Shown here piece after piece: positions 22,071-30,984 of a stretch of 64,000 nucleotides of DNA (position 1 is its first letter; each line of letters begins with the position of its first letter). Made by a program: the position numbers and the translations under genes. This DNA is from Muricea muricata (lineage: Eukaryota; Cnidaria; Anthozoa; Malacalcyonacea; Plexauridae), in assembly GCA_963855995.1 (NCBI GenBank), contig OY979724.1:7355772-7419771 (forward strand), given 5' to 3'. A model generated the notes under the pieces. That model was not told the DNA's origin. It worked only from the letters and a program-made list of their open reading frames with translations, and made no database searches.

Positions 22071-22495
22071 ACTGCATAAAGCATGTGCCTTGACTCACAA
22101 TACCAGGGTATCTCCGTAGCAGGGGATGGTTGTAGGTTATACCTTGGAGCTTATATGATAAGCTGCCCTATGCTATTTCCCCCCTCAAATTTTCAGGACA
22201 ATCTTTCATCATCCATAAAAGGTGCATGTCAAAATTGACCATAACAAACAAGATGGTGGCATGTCATCATACCAGAATGCATTGCGGGTATCAAGTACAA
22301 ATAGCTGAAAAGGATGACACAAATCAAAGTTAATTGATTGAATCTTTAACACACAATGAAAATAAACTACTTTCTTCTGTCTGTTCTTTAAATTATGTTA
22401 ATTTGCCCTTTTTCGACTATTTCAGACCACAATGCACTGTGGTAAAATCAACATGCTGCCATCTTTTTTATGGTCAATTTTAGCCCAGCTACAAC

Positions 22496-22764
22496 CAGGG
22501 GCTTAGCTAGGGTCGAATATTCAGGGAAGGAGGGAGCAATGAGTGGCGAAGCTACGAACCACCTATGGGGGCCTGGGAGCATGCCCCAGGAAAAATTTTT
22601 TTCTAGAGCTTGGAAATGTGATTTCCCACATTCTGACATGAGTTTTTACCTAATATACCCCCCCCCCCTCAATATCTTACCGGATTTGAACTTTTCACAA
22701 GTACAATTTTGAAGACCATGGGGCAACAGCCCCCCCCCTGCCCCCTCCCCTTGCTATGCCCCTG
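22496..22764. mobile_element. hAT-like non-autonomous element (269 bp) in intron 1
   Basis: Ends CAGGGGCTTAGCTAGGG and CCCCTTGCTATGCCCCTG are imperfect inverted repeats, flanked by GCTACAAC (22488-22495) and GATACAAC (22765-22772), an 8-bp duplication with one mismatch. It contains C-rich runs near 22660-22745. Confidence 0.65.
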
Positions 22765-22772
22765 GATACAAC

Positions 22773-23624
22773 AAATGTCTCATCTTAAGGGGCTTTTCCA
22801 GAGAATGTTAAAAAGTACAGGTTTCTAAATTTACAAGGGGGAGCACATAACTTGTCCTAAAAAGAGTGAGATAGAGAAACCCAGTAAAATCAAAGTGAAA
22901 AATAACCAAATCAAAACTGGATTTTGTGCAGGATAACTAGGTTTTAGCTAAAATTTACCCATTGCATTAGCGCTATGAAAATTATGTGACTATTAGTAAA
23001 GTCAAGTAAAAAAACCCAGCTTATTATAATTTATTATTTTTGCTTTTTTCCCACGTCTAAATGCCTGATTATATCATTCCCATTTACTTAAAGTAGTATG
23101 ATTATTATATGGACTGGGGGCTCGCCTTAAATTTTCCCGCGTTCTTGATAACATTGATGATGATATATTTCGATGTTTTTGGCTGAAAAACCATCTGTAA
23201 ATGCAAAAACCCTTTCTTATTAGTATTTTATTTGGTCCTATTGACCAATTCACTACAAGCCTCCTGAACTTAACTGCAAACTTAGCTAAAAAACCTAAAA
23301 AGCCCTGTACTTCGCTGCTGTTTTTGGAAATTAACATTTTAATATATTCGGACGAGCCCCTTGTTCAGTTAATACTTCTGCAAACATTTTACCCGTTTAT
23401 GAGAAGTTATTAATTGTAATTTTAAATGCTTTAAGTTTAAGCTGAGTAAAAATATAGCTCATGATTAATGCAAGAAGTTTATAAAAACCAAAAAATTAAA
23501 ATAAATGAAAAGTATACCAAGACAAAAAACATAAATATTTGAAATATTAAACTCTATCAATAAAAGTGGTATTTAGCTTAACTGTTTAACTTTAACGAAA
23601 GATATATGCCACTTGTAAGCTTAC
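22773..23624. other. 5' half of the long first intron of the HECT-like gene
   Basis: AT-rich sequence with no sustained coding signal. It begins (minus strand) with the donor GTAAGC at 23624. Confidence 0.45.
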
Positions 23625-23765
23625 CTTTTCCACAATTCGAACAAAATTTCTGCTGTTCTTTCAATTCCACCCCACATTTGGAACAAAACATTGTGATTTT
23701 CGAAATATTATTGATTTCTCGTAGTAATTTTGTTCGTGTGTTCCGCATATCCTCTGCGGGGATAA

Positions 23766-24071
23766 GTTTCACTTCCGCCGTCAGTTTTACTTCCGCCGCC
23801 AGTTTACTTCCGCCGCCGGTTTTACTTCCGCCGCCAGTTTTACTTCCACCGTGGAATTTAGCGTGGCTTTGCCATGGAATTTTAGCATGGTTTTCCGTGG
23901 AATTAGCGTGGTTTCGCCGTGAAATTTAGCATGGATTTGCCGTGAAATTTAGCATGGTTTTGCCGTGAAATTTAGTGTGGTTTTGCCCCGAAATAGTGTG
24001 GTTGAGATGAAAAATAGCGCGGTTGTGCCACAAATATAGTAAATTTTCCGTGACCCTTGTGGGCCACCGTA
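23766..24071 (-). repeat. Right terminal inverted repeat with subterminal arrays
   Basis: Mirror image of 16459-16735: about four CTTCCGCCGCCAGTTTTA-type units, then about seven units of roughly 22 bp with TTTAGCATGGTTTTGCCGTG, then the tip CCTTGTGGGCCACCGTA. The HECT-like start codon (23691) lies just inside it, so the promoter probably includes these repeats. Confidence 0.8.
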
Positions 24072-24096
24072 CGTTCCAGTTATATTCAGTTCACTG

Positions 24097-24116
24097 GCAT
24101 GGTGTCTGCAAATCAT
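24097..24116 (-). pseudogene. Start codon piece of the thrice-split virus-like gene (part A)
   Basis: ATG at 24116 follows AGAATAAAAAA, the start context used by other genes of this element, and reads MICRHH up to the P-element target duplication at 24104-24097. The frame is in register with the piece that begins at 12315. Confidence 0.5.
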
Positions 24117-24169
24117 TTTTTTATTCTTGAAGAATAAAAAAAGAAGCACGATTTTTTTAGCACAAACAA

Positions 24170-24322
24170 ATGACGACGCCAGTGACGATCCATATTAAAA
24201 TGGACGTTTTGCTGAAACTTATTTTTAATGTTTTTTTAAAACATTTTTTTTTAGGTTTTCTAATCGGTTCTGGATTCATATTTTATAAGAATTTTAATCG
24301 ATGTACCAAACCCATTTCATAA
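24170..24322 (+). CDS. Possible 50-residue membrane protein
   Basis: A short plus-strand frame from ATG 24170 has a hydrophobic centre (LKLIFNVFLKHFFLGFLIGS) and a polar end; its stop at 24322 overlaps the 3' end of the convergent GIY-YIG gene. A small membrane protein is plausible in this element, but a chance frame cannot be excluded. Confidence 0.3.
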   Translation: MTTPVTIHIKMDVLLKLIFNVFLKHFFLGFLIGSGFIFYKNFNRCTKPIS

Positions 24323-24777
24323 AATGTTTTAGGGTGCCGAAATGTTTTTTTAAGTCATAATTATGCATAAATGCAACGCCACAAATACTGCAATAATACC
24401 GTTTGGTCTCCTTATTTTTCTCAAAATAGGACGCATGGTATTCCCTTTTAACTAAATCCTCGTCAATCGGTGAAACTGTATTAAGATTAGCACCTAAAAC
24501 TTTTATCCATTCTCGTTCAAATTCGAAAATCGTTCCCCGGTCACACGCAAACGTTAATAGTGGAACAATTTCCCGGTTTCCAATACCGACCTCTCGCATT
24601 CTCCTATATAATTTTGAACCCCCGTAATATTTTAAACTAGATGGGTTCCCTGCCCTATCCTTATGTGTCGATAACCGTTTCCATAAAGGTTGTAACGTAC
24701 TCCCCACGTAAATATCGTTACCACCGTCGGTTCGACATAGCATATATACGGTTCGGTTTTTAATTTCGTTGGACATT
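24294..24777 (-). CDS. GIY-YIG endonuclease with C-terminal C2H2 finger
   Basis: An intact frame of 160 residues starts at ATG 24777 (MSNEIKNRTVYML). The GIY-YIG core is visible as TVYML, then DIYVGST and the Arg of LWKRLSTHK, with the later Glu in EREWIKVLGANLNT. The last 30 residues form a C2H2 finger (YYCSICGVAF, then H-x4-H). Enzymes of this fold nick or cut DNA; in mobile elements they act in homing, recombination or repair. An in-frame ATG eight codons upstream also exists, but the chosen start has the A-rich tract typical of this element. It follows the polymerase gene, separated by a 16-bp perfect palindrome. Confidence 0.85.
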
Positions 24778-24789
24778 TTTTTAAAATTC

Positions 24790-24805
24790 CTAACGTGCAC
24801 GTTAG
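24790..24805. terminator. 16-bp perfect palindrome between PolB and GIY-YIG genes
   Basis: CTAACGTGCACGTTAG is its own complement and lies between the PolB stop (24822) and the GIY-YIG start (24777). A transcript-end signal is inference from position and from similar palindromes at other gene ends here. Confidence 0.45.
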
Positions 24806-24821
24806 AAATTTATCAATTTTT

Positions 24822-27800
24822 TTAAAACCCATACGGTAGCGTGTCGAAATTACTTTGTACGACGCGTTTGTCGTACCCTAACGAAAACGTTTTTGTTTGA
24901 TCTTGATTAACGATCGTTTTGTTTTTCGCGTCCCGCGTGATTGCACCTTTTTTCTCGATCGTAATTTTTTTACTTGGATCGTGGACAATTTCGTTCATAA
25001 CATCACCGTTAATTTTTAAACCGTTATCGTAGTTTAACGTAAAACCTTTAACTTTACACGTAATATCACCAGTGTTTGTTTCGTAAGAATACGATTTTGG
25101 TCCTGTACCGGTCCATTTTGTAATTTAAGCACCCCCGAGTTCGTCGGTTAATTCACCTAAACTATCACCCGTCCCTATCGTATTTCCACCAGGTCGATCG
25201 ACATACCAGCACGAATCCGTGTCGTACCCTAACACTTGGTCACCGAGCTTATCCAACACCTCGTACAACATTTCACGAGCGTGCGATGTTGTAAATGCCG
25301 CCACGAAAATGTTCGTGTTATTGTAATTGTCGACGAACTGGTCTTTAAGATTAAAATTCATTTGGACCATATCTTTTGTTAAGAATTGGACGTTAATATC
25401 CTCGTGTGTTTCGTTCAATAAGATTTTGTAAAAGTCTTTTGGTTCGGTCACGTATTCCGTTTGCGTTTGATTAATTCTTTACCCGAATTTACCCCACAAC
25501 GAGTTCAGACAAAGTTTTGCGATCTGTCGCATGCCGGCGTTATATTTAATGTCCCCGAGATCAATACCGAGATTATCCTTAACGTCTTTCTTGAATTTGT
25601 TTAAATCCTCTTTTGGGGGTTTCGACGATTCCATCTTAATGCGTATAAACTCTTGGACGTAGTTTCGAAACAACGTACCCGTCGTTTCATGAAAATGCCA
25701 CCCTTCGTATATCTCAAGAACCCGATACCCTTTTTAAGGGCAAGTGCAATCTCGTTGGTGCACCATGTTCCCGTAAACGCACGTTCGTCCGGCGAGTGTT
25801 TGCACTTTTTGTGTTGTTGCGTTGTTGCACACGTTCGACATAACGGGAATAACAATTTGTTCGCCTTCCCGCACCGTAATCGTACTGGAAGCGCGGGATG
25901 GTACAATCCTCGTGGCGCCTCTATTTTACATTGGACGAACCCGAACCATTTTGGATCGTATGTTTTTGGACTATAAATTTTTACGGGATGCCCGATAGGA
26001 TATTTTTTGAAAAATTTTACGGTCGGGTACAAACTCACAAAGTCGACGTACCGTCCTTTTTCTCCGGGTTTAAACTCTTTTGTCACGTTCGTTCGACCTC
26101 CAAAGAATGCATCGCGCGGATTTAACGGTGTTACAATATCAATAGTGCTGTTTTTACACCACTTTTTAAAGTCGGGGTTTTTAGATAATTCCCATTCGTA
26201 CACTTCTACGAGATTGTACCTTAAATCACGAACACGGTGGTTTTTGAGTTCGGTTGTTCGTTGTAATTTGGTCATATCCCGTTGAAGTACCGGGTTAATC
26301 CGATCCGCAGTATAACATTTAGGACACCCGTGCCAAAAACAACCTTGAAATTCATAGACCGTGTTCGTTTGTGTACAATAACCGTCGACCTTGCCAACGG
26401 TCGGAATAAAATGTTCACCACCGTTCATCGCATGTTGGATGTATACGTTGTCCATCTCGGACTTCCATCGTAACCATTGCAAAATTGTTTTACTGAACGT
26501 ATTTTTTTGATCGTCTTTAATAATTCCGATCGTATTTTCAGGCATGTATTTTGACCGGTAAATGGCCATACAAACCGAAGGAATAGTTATAATATATTGT
26601 AACGGATCTATATTCGCTATTTTTAAAAAACCATCACGGGATATCATCATTCCACGACGAAGAATATCAACGTCCGAACGACAATACGATTGTAGTTCTT
26701 TTTTAAAGTCAAAGACGTAGTTTTCTTCAACCCGTTCATCGTACCATTTTAAAAACACCGACCTAATACTGGGTTTCATATGATCTGGATCGTAATAGTG
26801 TTTTGCGGGTATAGGACCGATATATTGTTGGTTTTCCGGCGTGTTGAAATAATGTGGAAAGTACCCTTTCTTTAATTTCGAAAATCCAAAGGTTTTTGGT
26901 AACGTTGCTAATGCTCCGTTGACGAAATTTATACCATCGATGAACCGTATATTGAATTCTTTTATAGTCATGTACATAATTTTCGTGCCGTTGTAAATAC
27001 AGGACGGTTTTATCACGTTATCGATGCAATATTTCAAAATGAACTGGGCATAAAAACTTTTTGCATTGTGTGCTATGAACGTGTACCCTTCGTGTTCAAA
27101 TACAAATTCGCAGAACGTTTCGTTATTTTCAAACGTATATTCGTTCCCGTCAAAATCTTGAGCGTTCACGTAATTCACAACGTGCGTACCCGTATTCTGT
27201 TGTGTTTCCAGATCGTAAAATATATACTTCGTCGTACGCGTTTTGCAACACAAGCACCAATCCTTTTTAGGACCGGTGCACGGTGTTTCACGCGTACACG
27301 TACCGCCTTTGGTTTCAACGGGTAGCATGTAACACTTGTGCGTTTTTGGATCACAATATAATTTACAGTTATTACATGTACTGTACCCTCGCACATGTTT
27401 CCTTAGATCGCTGACAGTACGGTGACATTTTAAACATTTTGGGACGAGTTCGCAGACGACACTACGTTTTCCACCCTTCGAACGATTCCGAAGATGTTCG
27501 TCGTAACATTTTTGTCCAAAAAATGTACGATTACACTTACCACAAAATATTTTATCACCCGTATGTTGTTCTGTTTTAAAACACGATAAACACTTATCTG
27601 GACATTTGTGTTTGTCGCGACGTGTATAACCTTTTTTGCAAGTATGACAATAATATTTTTTCGCTAAAAATGCAGGCATCGACGTCATAACATCATAATG
27701 GTTTTTGTTTTTGTGTAAATATATAATCTCGTTCGCGTCATTATTTGCCGTGTAGGTAATTTCATTGAAATAATCAGCATCGATGATATTAATTTGAATG

Positions 27801-28288
27801 CCAAGATGTTTTGCAAACGTGTCCACGTCTTCCAACGTGTTCCCGTAAACGATAATGGGGGCACCTGCATCCTGGTGAAGTTTTAAAGCCTCGGTCTTTT
27901 GAAGCGCTCGGGAGTCGTTAAAACCGTTTTTAACCTGGGATTTTGTATACTTACCTTTGTTCAAATTGGCGCGTGCTGTTACAATTGCCCGCGACAAACA
28001 TATCGTATCGGTATTTTTAATCGTGATAATGCACCGTTTTTGTACCGTATTATCTTTTGTAATTGTTAAACGACCTTTACCTCGTGGAATTTTCGTCGAC
28101 TGTACTTCGACGACAACTTCGTTTAACGGGACTGCTTTGTATTCTACATACTCCAAAACTGCCTTTAAAAGGATATAAAAAAACTGCTCGTCGTCCGTGA
28201 TCGTAATGAGTTTCGTTGAAAACGGATGTGACCACGAAGGGTGTGATACGATAATACGTATTTTATCACCAGGGTTTAATTTACGTTC
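24822..28288 (-). pseudogene. Protein-primed-type family B DNA polymerase of the virus-like element, frameshifted
   Basis: The frame is open from 28288; its N-terminal region has HPSWSHPFST, as in Polinton-like polymerases. A cysteine-rich zone with many CxxC pairs (about 27650-27240) precedes the exonuclease. Exo I is YDLET (near 27215), Exo II is NAKSFYAQF (near 27060) with Tyr where the catalytic Asp is expected, and Exo III is YCRSD (near 26690). Polymerase motif A is DFVSLYP (near 26030). Frameshifts near 25650, 25465 and 25130 separate motif B (CLNSLWGKFG) and motif C (YDTDS, near 25215) from it. The C-terminus ends at 24822. Total is about 1150 codons. It would replicate the element's DNA; this copy cannot be translated whole. 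Confidence 0.9.
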
Positions 28289-28309
28289 TCAAACTCATTA
28301 ATAATTCAT

Positions 28310-28690
28310 GATCAAAACACAAAGGAAATCACCACCATATCGTTGCCTTGATACCACGGTAATAAACGTCCATAAATTAACTCAACTTTCGCGTTGAATT
28401 TCTCGCTAAATACAAGTTCGTTTGAGAAGCAATATAATAAACTCGAAATTGTTTGTTACCGGCATCCAAAACACCTCAAAGTGTGTGTAAAAAACTCGAC
28501 TAGCGTCTCGTTTTTCAACACACTTTTCGGTGTTTTATACGCCGGTAATAAACGCTCTCTCGTTTATTATATATTACGTCTTCGACCGTCAAATCTAAAG
28601 CTTTTTTAAATACGGCTACGGGATCAACGCGACCGTATACGTAAATTTTGCTCGTATCGAAATACGTTGCAAATTTTGCATTAGCATTCG
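28310..28690 (-). pseudogene. Coding-like stretch upstream of PolB
   Basis: The minus strand reads as protein-like sequence with breaks (VYGRVDPVAVFKKALDLT, then NKRERLLPAYKTP and FFTHTLRCFGCR before a stop). It could be a separate small gene or a broken N-terminal extension of the polymerase. No family recognised. Confidence 0.35.
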
Positions 28691-28707
28691 AATAGGTTTT
28701 ACTTCTT

Positions 28708-28854
28708 TTATTTCATTTTTTCTTTTCTTATTTCTTTTTCCCATTTTAAGTACTCGGCGCGTTCACGTTTCTTCGTTTCTGCACCCGCAGCCTTGTCGCG
28801 ACGTTTCAACTCCCGATCCGCTTCGCGATACCAATTTTCACGCTTCGGTGGCAT
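28708..28854 (-). CDS. Small basic protein, 48 residues
   Basis: ATG 28854 follows TTAAAATAAA and opens an intact frame made almost wholly of charged residues (MPPKRENWYREADRELKRR, later KKRERAEYLKWEKE). It would form one long charged helix. Position between the zinc-ribbon gene and the polymerase and the standard start context support a real gene; its role, perhaps DNA binding or condensation, is a guess. Confidence 0.45.
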   Translation of the reverse strand: MPPKRENWYREADRELKRRDKAAGAETKKRERAEYLKWEKEIRKEKMK

Positions 28855-28858
28855 TTTA

Positions 28859-28886
28859 TTTTAAAACCTTAGGAAAGGTTTTAAAA
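28859..28886. terminator. Perfect 12-bp hairpin after the zinc-ribbon gene
   Basis: TTTTAAAACCTT and AAGGTTTTAAAA pair around loop AGGA, between the stop at 28899 and the next ATG at 28854. Likely a gene-end signal by position. Confidence 0.45.
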
Positions 28887-28898
28887 TTTTTTGATTTT

Positions 28899-29087
28899 TT
28901 AAAACACAATTTCTTTTAATTTAAGCTTCATAAATCTTTTCTTGTGTTGGACGACAACTTTAGGATCATCGTCATTCCCCACAATGTGAACATTAGACTG
29001 GCATTCCTTAACACTATCACAAACATAATTGTATGGGGCGTTAAATTTCTCGACGATGCGGCGGTGACACTTTTTGCAAAACTTCAT
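28899..29087 (-). CDS. Small zinc-ribbon-like protein
   Basis: From ATG 29087 the 62-residue frame opens MKFCKKCHRRIVEKF, with CxxC, and has two further cysteines (YVCDSVKEC), then a charged C-terminus. Four cysteines suggest one metal site. An ATG at 29129 is in frame, but the sequence between encodes a hairpin, so I favour 29087. First gene at the right end of the element; role unknown. Confidence 0.45.
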   Translation of the reverse strand: MKFCKKCHRRIVEKFNAPYNYVCDSVKECQSNVHIVGNDDDPKVVVQHKKRFMKLKLKEIVF

Positions 29088-29089
29088 TG

Positions 29090-29118
29090 TTTTTACGATT
29101 TCCCAAAAATCGTAAAAA
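29090..29118. repeat. Perfect 12-bp hairpin just upstream of the zinc-ribbon start
   Basis: TTTTTACGATTT and AAATCGTAAAAA pair around a 5-base loop, 3 bp upstream of the ATG at 29087. It could be an operator, a gene-end signal for a lost gene, or part of the element terminus. Confidence 0.4.
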
Positions 29119-29245
29119 TTTTTTCCCAATTTTTTTGACGGCTGTTATCTTGAAAATTTTTAAGGAATTTTTTGACCGCTATGTTGGATTTTGGAGAAAA
29201 TTTACCATCTTGGATTTTTGGAACTATTTCATTTAGGCTTACATG
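29119..29245. repeat. Possible right terminus of the virus-like element
   Basis: Two similar words, TTTTTTTGACGGCTGTTATC and TTTTTTGACCGCTATGTTGG, lie 39 bp apart and are followed by TTGGATTTTGG twice. Coding sequence of the element stops here. The matching left repeat is outside the window, so this is only a candidate. Confidence 0.3.
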
Positions 29246-29268
29246 AAGTAACCTGAAAATGAGCTATA

Positions 29269-30137
29269 ATGCCGTACATATACTACTCTTATTACTATGC
29301 AAACGCGTCTATGCTTTCCTACGACAATTTGTTGGCATATGTTAAAGCGCAATTTTTAAGCACAGAAACATCTTGGAAACTAACGTTCGAAAGCCAGGCA
29401 TATTTTAATATGTTTATCTATGACAATAAGCTAATAAATGGAGTTAGAGTATTTAAAGTGTTACAGGTTTTCAATAATCTTTGCTGGATTGTTTCGTACG
29501 TAGGAGTACAAGCCGCGGAAAATTTATTCTCAGACGTTCCAGACAAGATTTCATCCACGAACAACTTTTCTAATATAATCCAAATTTTAGAAAACGTACA
29601 CATTTGCGTCGGAGTAAATATAATCAACCCTTTATAGCTTTGCAAGTTGAAACAAGCAATATTCATGGTGAAATCATTAGTTCTCTGCAGTCTGTGACCA
29701 CGGTAGATAAAGATGGCAACGAGCAAGTGCTATATACTTGCCGATCAACTTCATTCACATATTTTATTCATAACACGACAAGTTCGCGACGCTCCTCTTG
29801 TAACCTATTGAGACGAAACCTTAGTGTCCAGTTGGTGAGATATAACAAGAGTAATAGTATGAACGGTAAAAGAGGCAAAGAGAAAGCTAATAAATACGGA
29901 AAAAGGGAAAAGTATTGGAACTGCAAAGCTAATGAAATGAAGAAATTGAAAAACGTGACGGAGCATAACGACGATGACTTGCTACAAATGTTCGTTGAAC
30001 TGGACAAAGGGAAGGGCCCAAACGGAGAAGAGGTTATGTTTCCTGCTAACGACAGGATGAATATGTTTTGGGAAATGCAGAGAGATATGGTTTCCAAAGC
30101 TGATAGAAAAACTTCAAGTAGTTGGCATCCAGAGTAA
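29269..30137 (+). pseudogene. Unrecognised coding fragment
   Basis: A frame from 29269 to 29637 is continued one frame over from about 29604 to 30137. The second part has a polar region with GKRGKEKANKYGKREKYW, an acidic helical segment (NDDDLLQMFVELDKGK) and NDRMNMFWEMQRDM, ending in SSSWHPE and a stop. The FWEMQ...WHP pattern recalls the segment that precedes the catalytic part of some transposase-derived cnidarian genes, but that is memory of a pattern only. No catalytic core follows, so this looks like a truncated copy. A GT-AG structure within the first part is possible. Confidence 0.35.
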
Positions 30138-30257
30138 AAATTGTTTTAAATTAACTACAGTATACGTACATGTAATTTATCAAATTTAACAAATGCCAGA
30201 ATAAATTATCGTAGTCTCATGCATTGAACTATAAGTAAACTAGAACGATAAGTCAGG

Positions 30258-30614
30258 GAGGAAAATTGAAGCCAATTTGATTCAGTTTTTCTAAGTTTTG
30301 GGTTAAAATACTAAACGTCACAAAATGGGTCGCATATCAAATGAAAGCTATAAAAAAGTTGTATTTGGTGAAAAAATTTTGAGGCTTTAGGTTAAAGACA
30401 AACACCTTAAACTTTGAAGGAAAATTTGCAGTATTTTGCCAAATCGCCGTTGTTTTCGTATTTTTAAGGCATTTCATTTTTGTATAAAGTCATGAATTTT
30501 TATATTGAATGTAACTTTTTAATACCTTCAATTTGATATACGGTCTGATCTATGGCATTAAGTAATTCGTCTCAAAACTCAGAAAAACTAACTTGGCTTC
30601 AGCCATTAATTGAA
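30258..30614. mobile_element. Candidate MITE with 40-bp imperfect inverted ends
   Basis: The left end (ATTGAAGCCAATTTGATTCAG, then TTTTTCTAAGTTTTG) matches the complement of the right end (ATGGCTGAAGCCAAGTTAG, then TTTTTCTGAGTTTTG). About 355 bp, no open frame. Target duplication not determined. Confidence 0.5.
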
Positions 30615-30984
30615 CTTTTGTATTGAGTTAGTTGGTCTCAGGGCATCCATATTTACGTTGACATATTAAACCGACCTCATTTAGAGTTATCAAGATGTGC
30701 TTTGCATGGTGACACTAGTCAATAAAACTTCCATCCTTAAGAGTTCTTCAGCATCATAAAGGAAAACTCAAACAGGTGCGCTAGACTAAATGTCACTTGC
30801 AGATGGTCTGTAGTAGCTAGTAAGATAAATACATGCACGTCAGCATGCGTAACCGCATTATCATTTTAAAACGTGTTATTATCTTTGCATGTATTCACTC
30901 TGGTACTGACACACTGATTCATTCGAAATCGCATTCGAAATCGTAGCTGTTGTAAATCTTGGAGACAAGCACGAAGACCTACAA

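Larger units (their letters stand above)
19071..23691 (-). pseudogene. HECT-type E3 ubiquitin-ligase-like gene with zinc ribbon, copy 1
   Basis: Exon 1 (23691-23625) encodes a zinc ribbon (MFCSKCGV...FCSNCGK, two CxxC) and ends AAAAG|GTAAGC. Exon 2 begins after TTTTAG at 21577, joins in phase and ends at 20932 before GTAAAA; it has a ubiquitin-like or N-terminal regulatory region. Exon 3 starts at 20455 with an acidic segment and a UIM-like DEEIAIALQSE (spacing not exact), then the HECT N-lobe (RVKFIGEDGIDTGALAKEF, LAQGGPPPCFL). A one-base shift near 19772 precedes the remaining lobe, and the C-lobe end has VGACGRAITLPV, where the HECT active-site Cys is expected. Family function is ubiquitin transfer via a thioester Cys. 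Whether it modifies host or transposon proteins is unknown. With one visible frameshift it may be only lately inactivated. Confidence 0.7.
16459..24071. mobile_element. IS3EU-like integrase transposon with HECT-type gene, copy 1 (7.6 kb)
   Basis: Ends are TACGGTGGCCCACAAGGGTC and its near-exact complement ending CCACCGTA, flanked by a perfect 6-bp duplication CGTTCC (16453-16458, 24072-24077). TAY...RTA termini with a 6-bp duplication and an IS3/retroviral-integrase-like transposase match what I recall of the eukaryotic IS3EU superfamily; that name is from memory. It carries two convergent genes: an integrase on plus (16751-17883) and a spliced HECT-like gene on minus (23691-19071). It is the youngest large insertion of the nest, since it splits the P-element terminus. 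Three smaller MITEs lie inside it. Confidence 0.8.
12316..24096 (-). mobile_element. THAP9-type P element (about 4.2 kb) carrying a nested 7.6-kb transposon
   Basis: The left end CAGTGACCTGAATATAACTG and the complement of the right end (CAGTGAACTGAATATAAC...) agree at 27 of 28 terminal bases. A perfect 8-bp duplication GCATGGTG lies at 12308-12315 and 24097-24104, the length made by P elements. A THAP-domain/P transposase pseudogene lies inside on the minus strand. The right inverted repeat is itself split at 16458/24072 by the integrase/HECT transposon, so it must be read across that insertion. Without the nested element the P element is about 4162 bp. Confidence 0.9.
1..29245. mobile_element. 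Polinton/Maverick-like virus-derived element, decayed, left end outside window
   Basis: The block is defined by co-located genes for a B-family DNA polymerase with an N-terminal cysteine-rich region, a DDE integrase with chromodomain, a GIY-YIG nuclease, a candidate capsid protein and several small membrane proteins. Polymerase plus integrase plus virion-like genes is the hallmark of Polintons and adintoviruses. No packaging ATPase or adenain-like protease is visible; they may lie left of position 1 or be absent. The block is interrupted by a LINE (6951-11793) and a P element (12316-24096) carrying a further transposon. The right limit is set by the last compact coding ORF and repeated sequence near 29119-29245. 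The left terminal repeat is not in the window, so both ends remain unproven. Confidence 0.75.

Noticed and set aside
23606-23929. Plus-strand frame with SLLPPPVLLPPPVLLPP
   Set aside because: It is the antisense of the zinc-ribbon exon plus the terminal repeat array, mirrored at the other end.
25653-28178. Plus-strand frames opposite the polymerase
   Set aside because: Antisense shadows; the minus-strand frame has all polymerase motifs.
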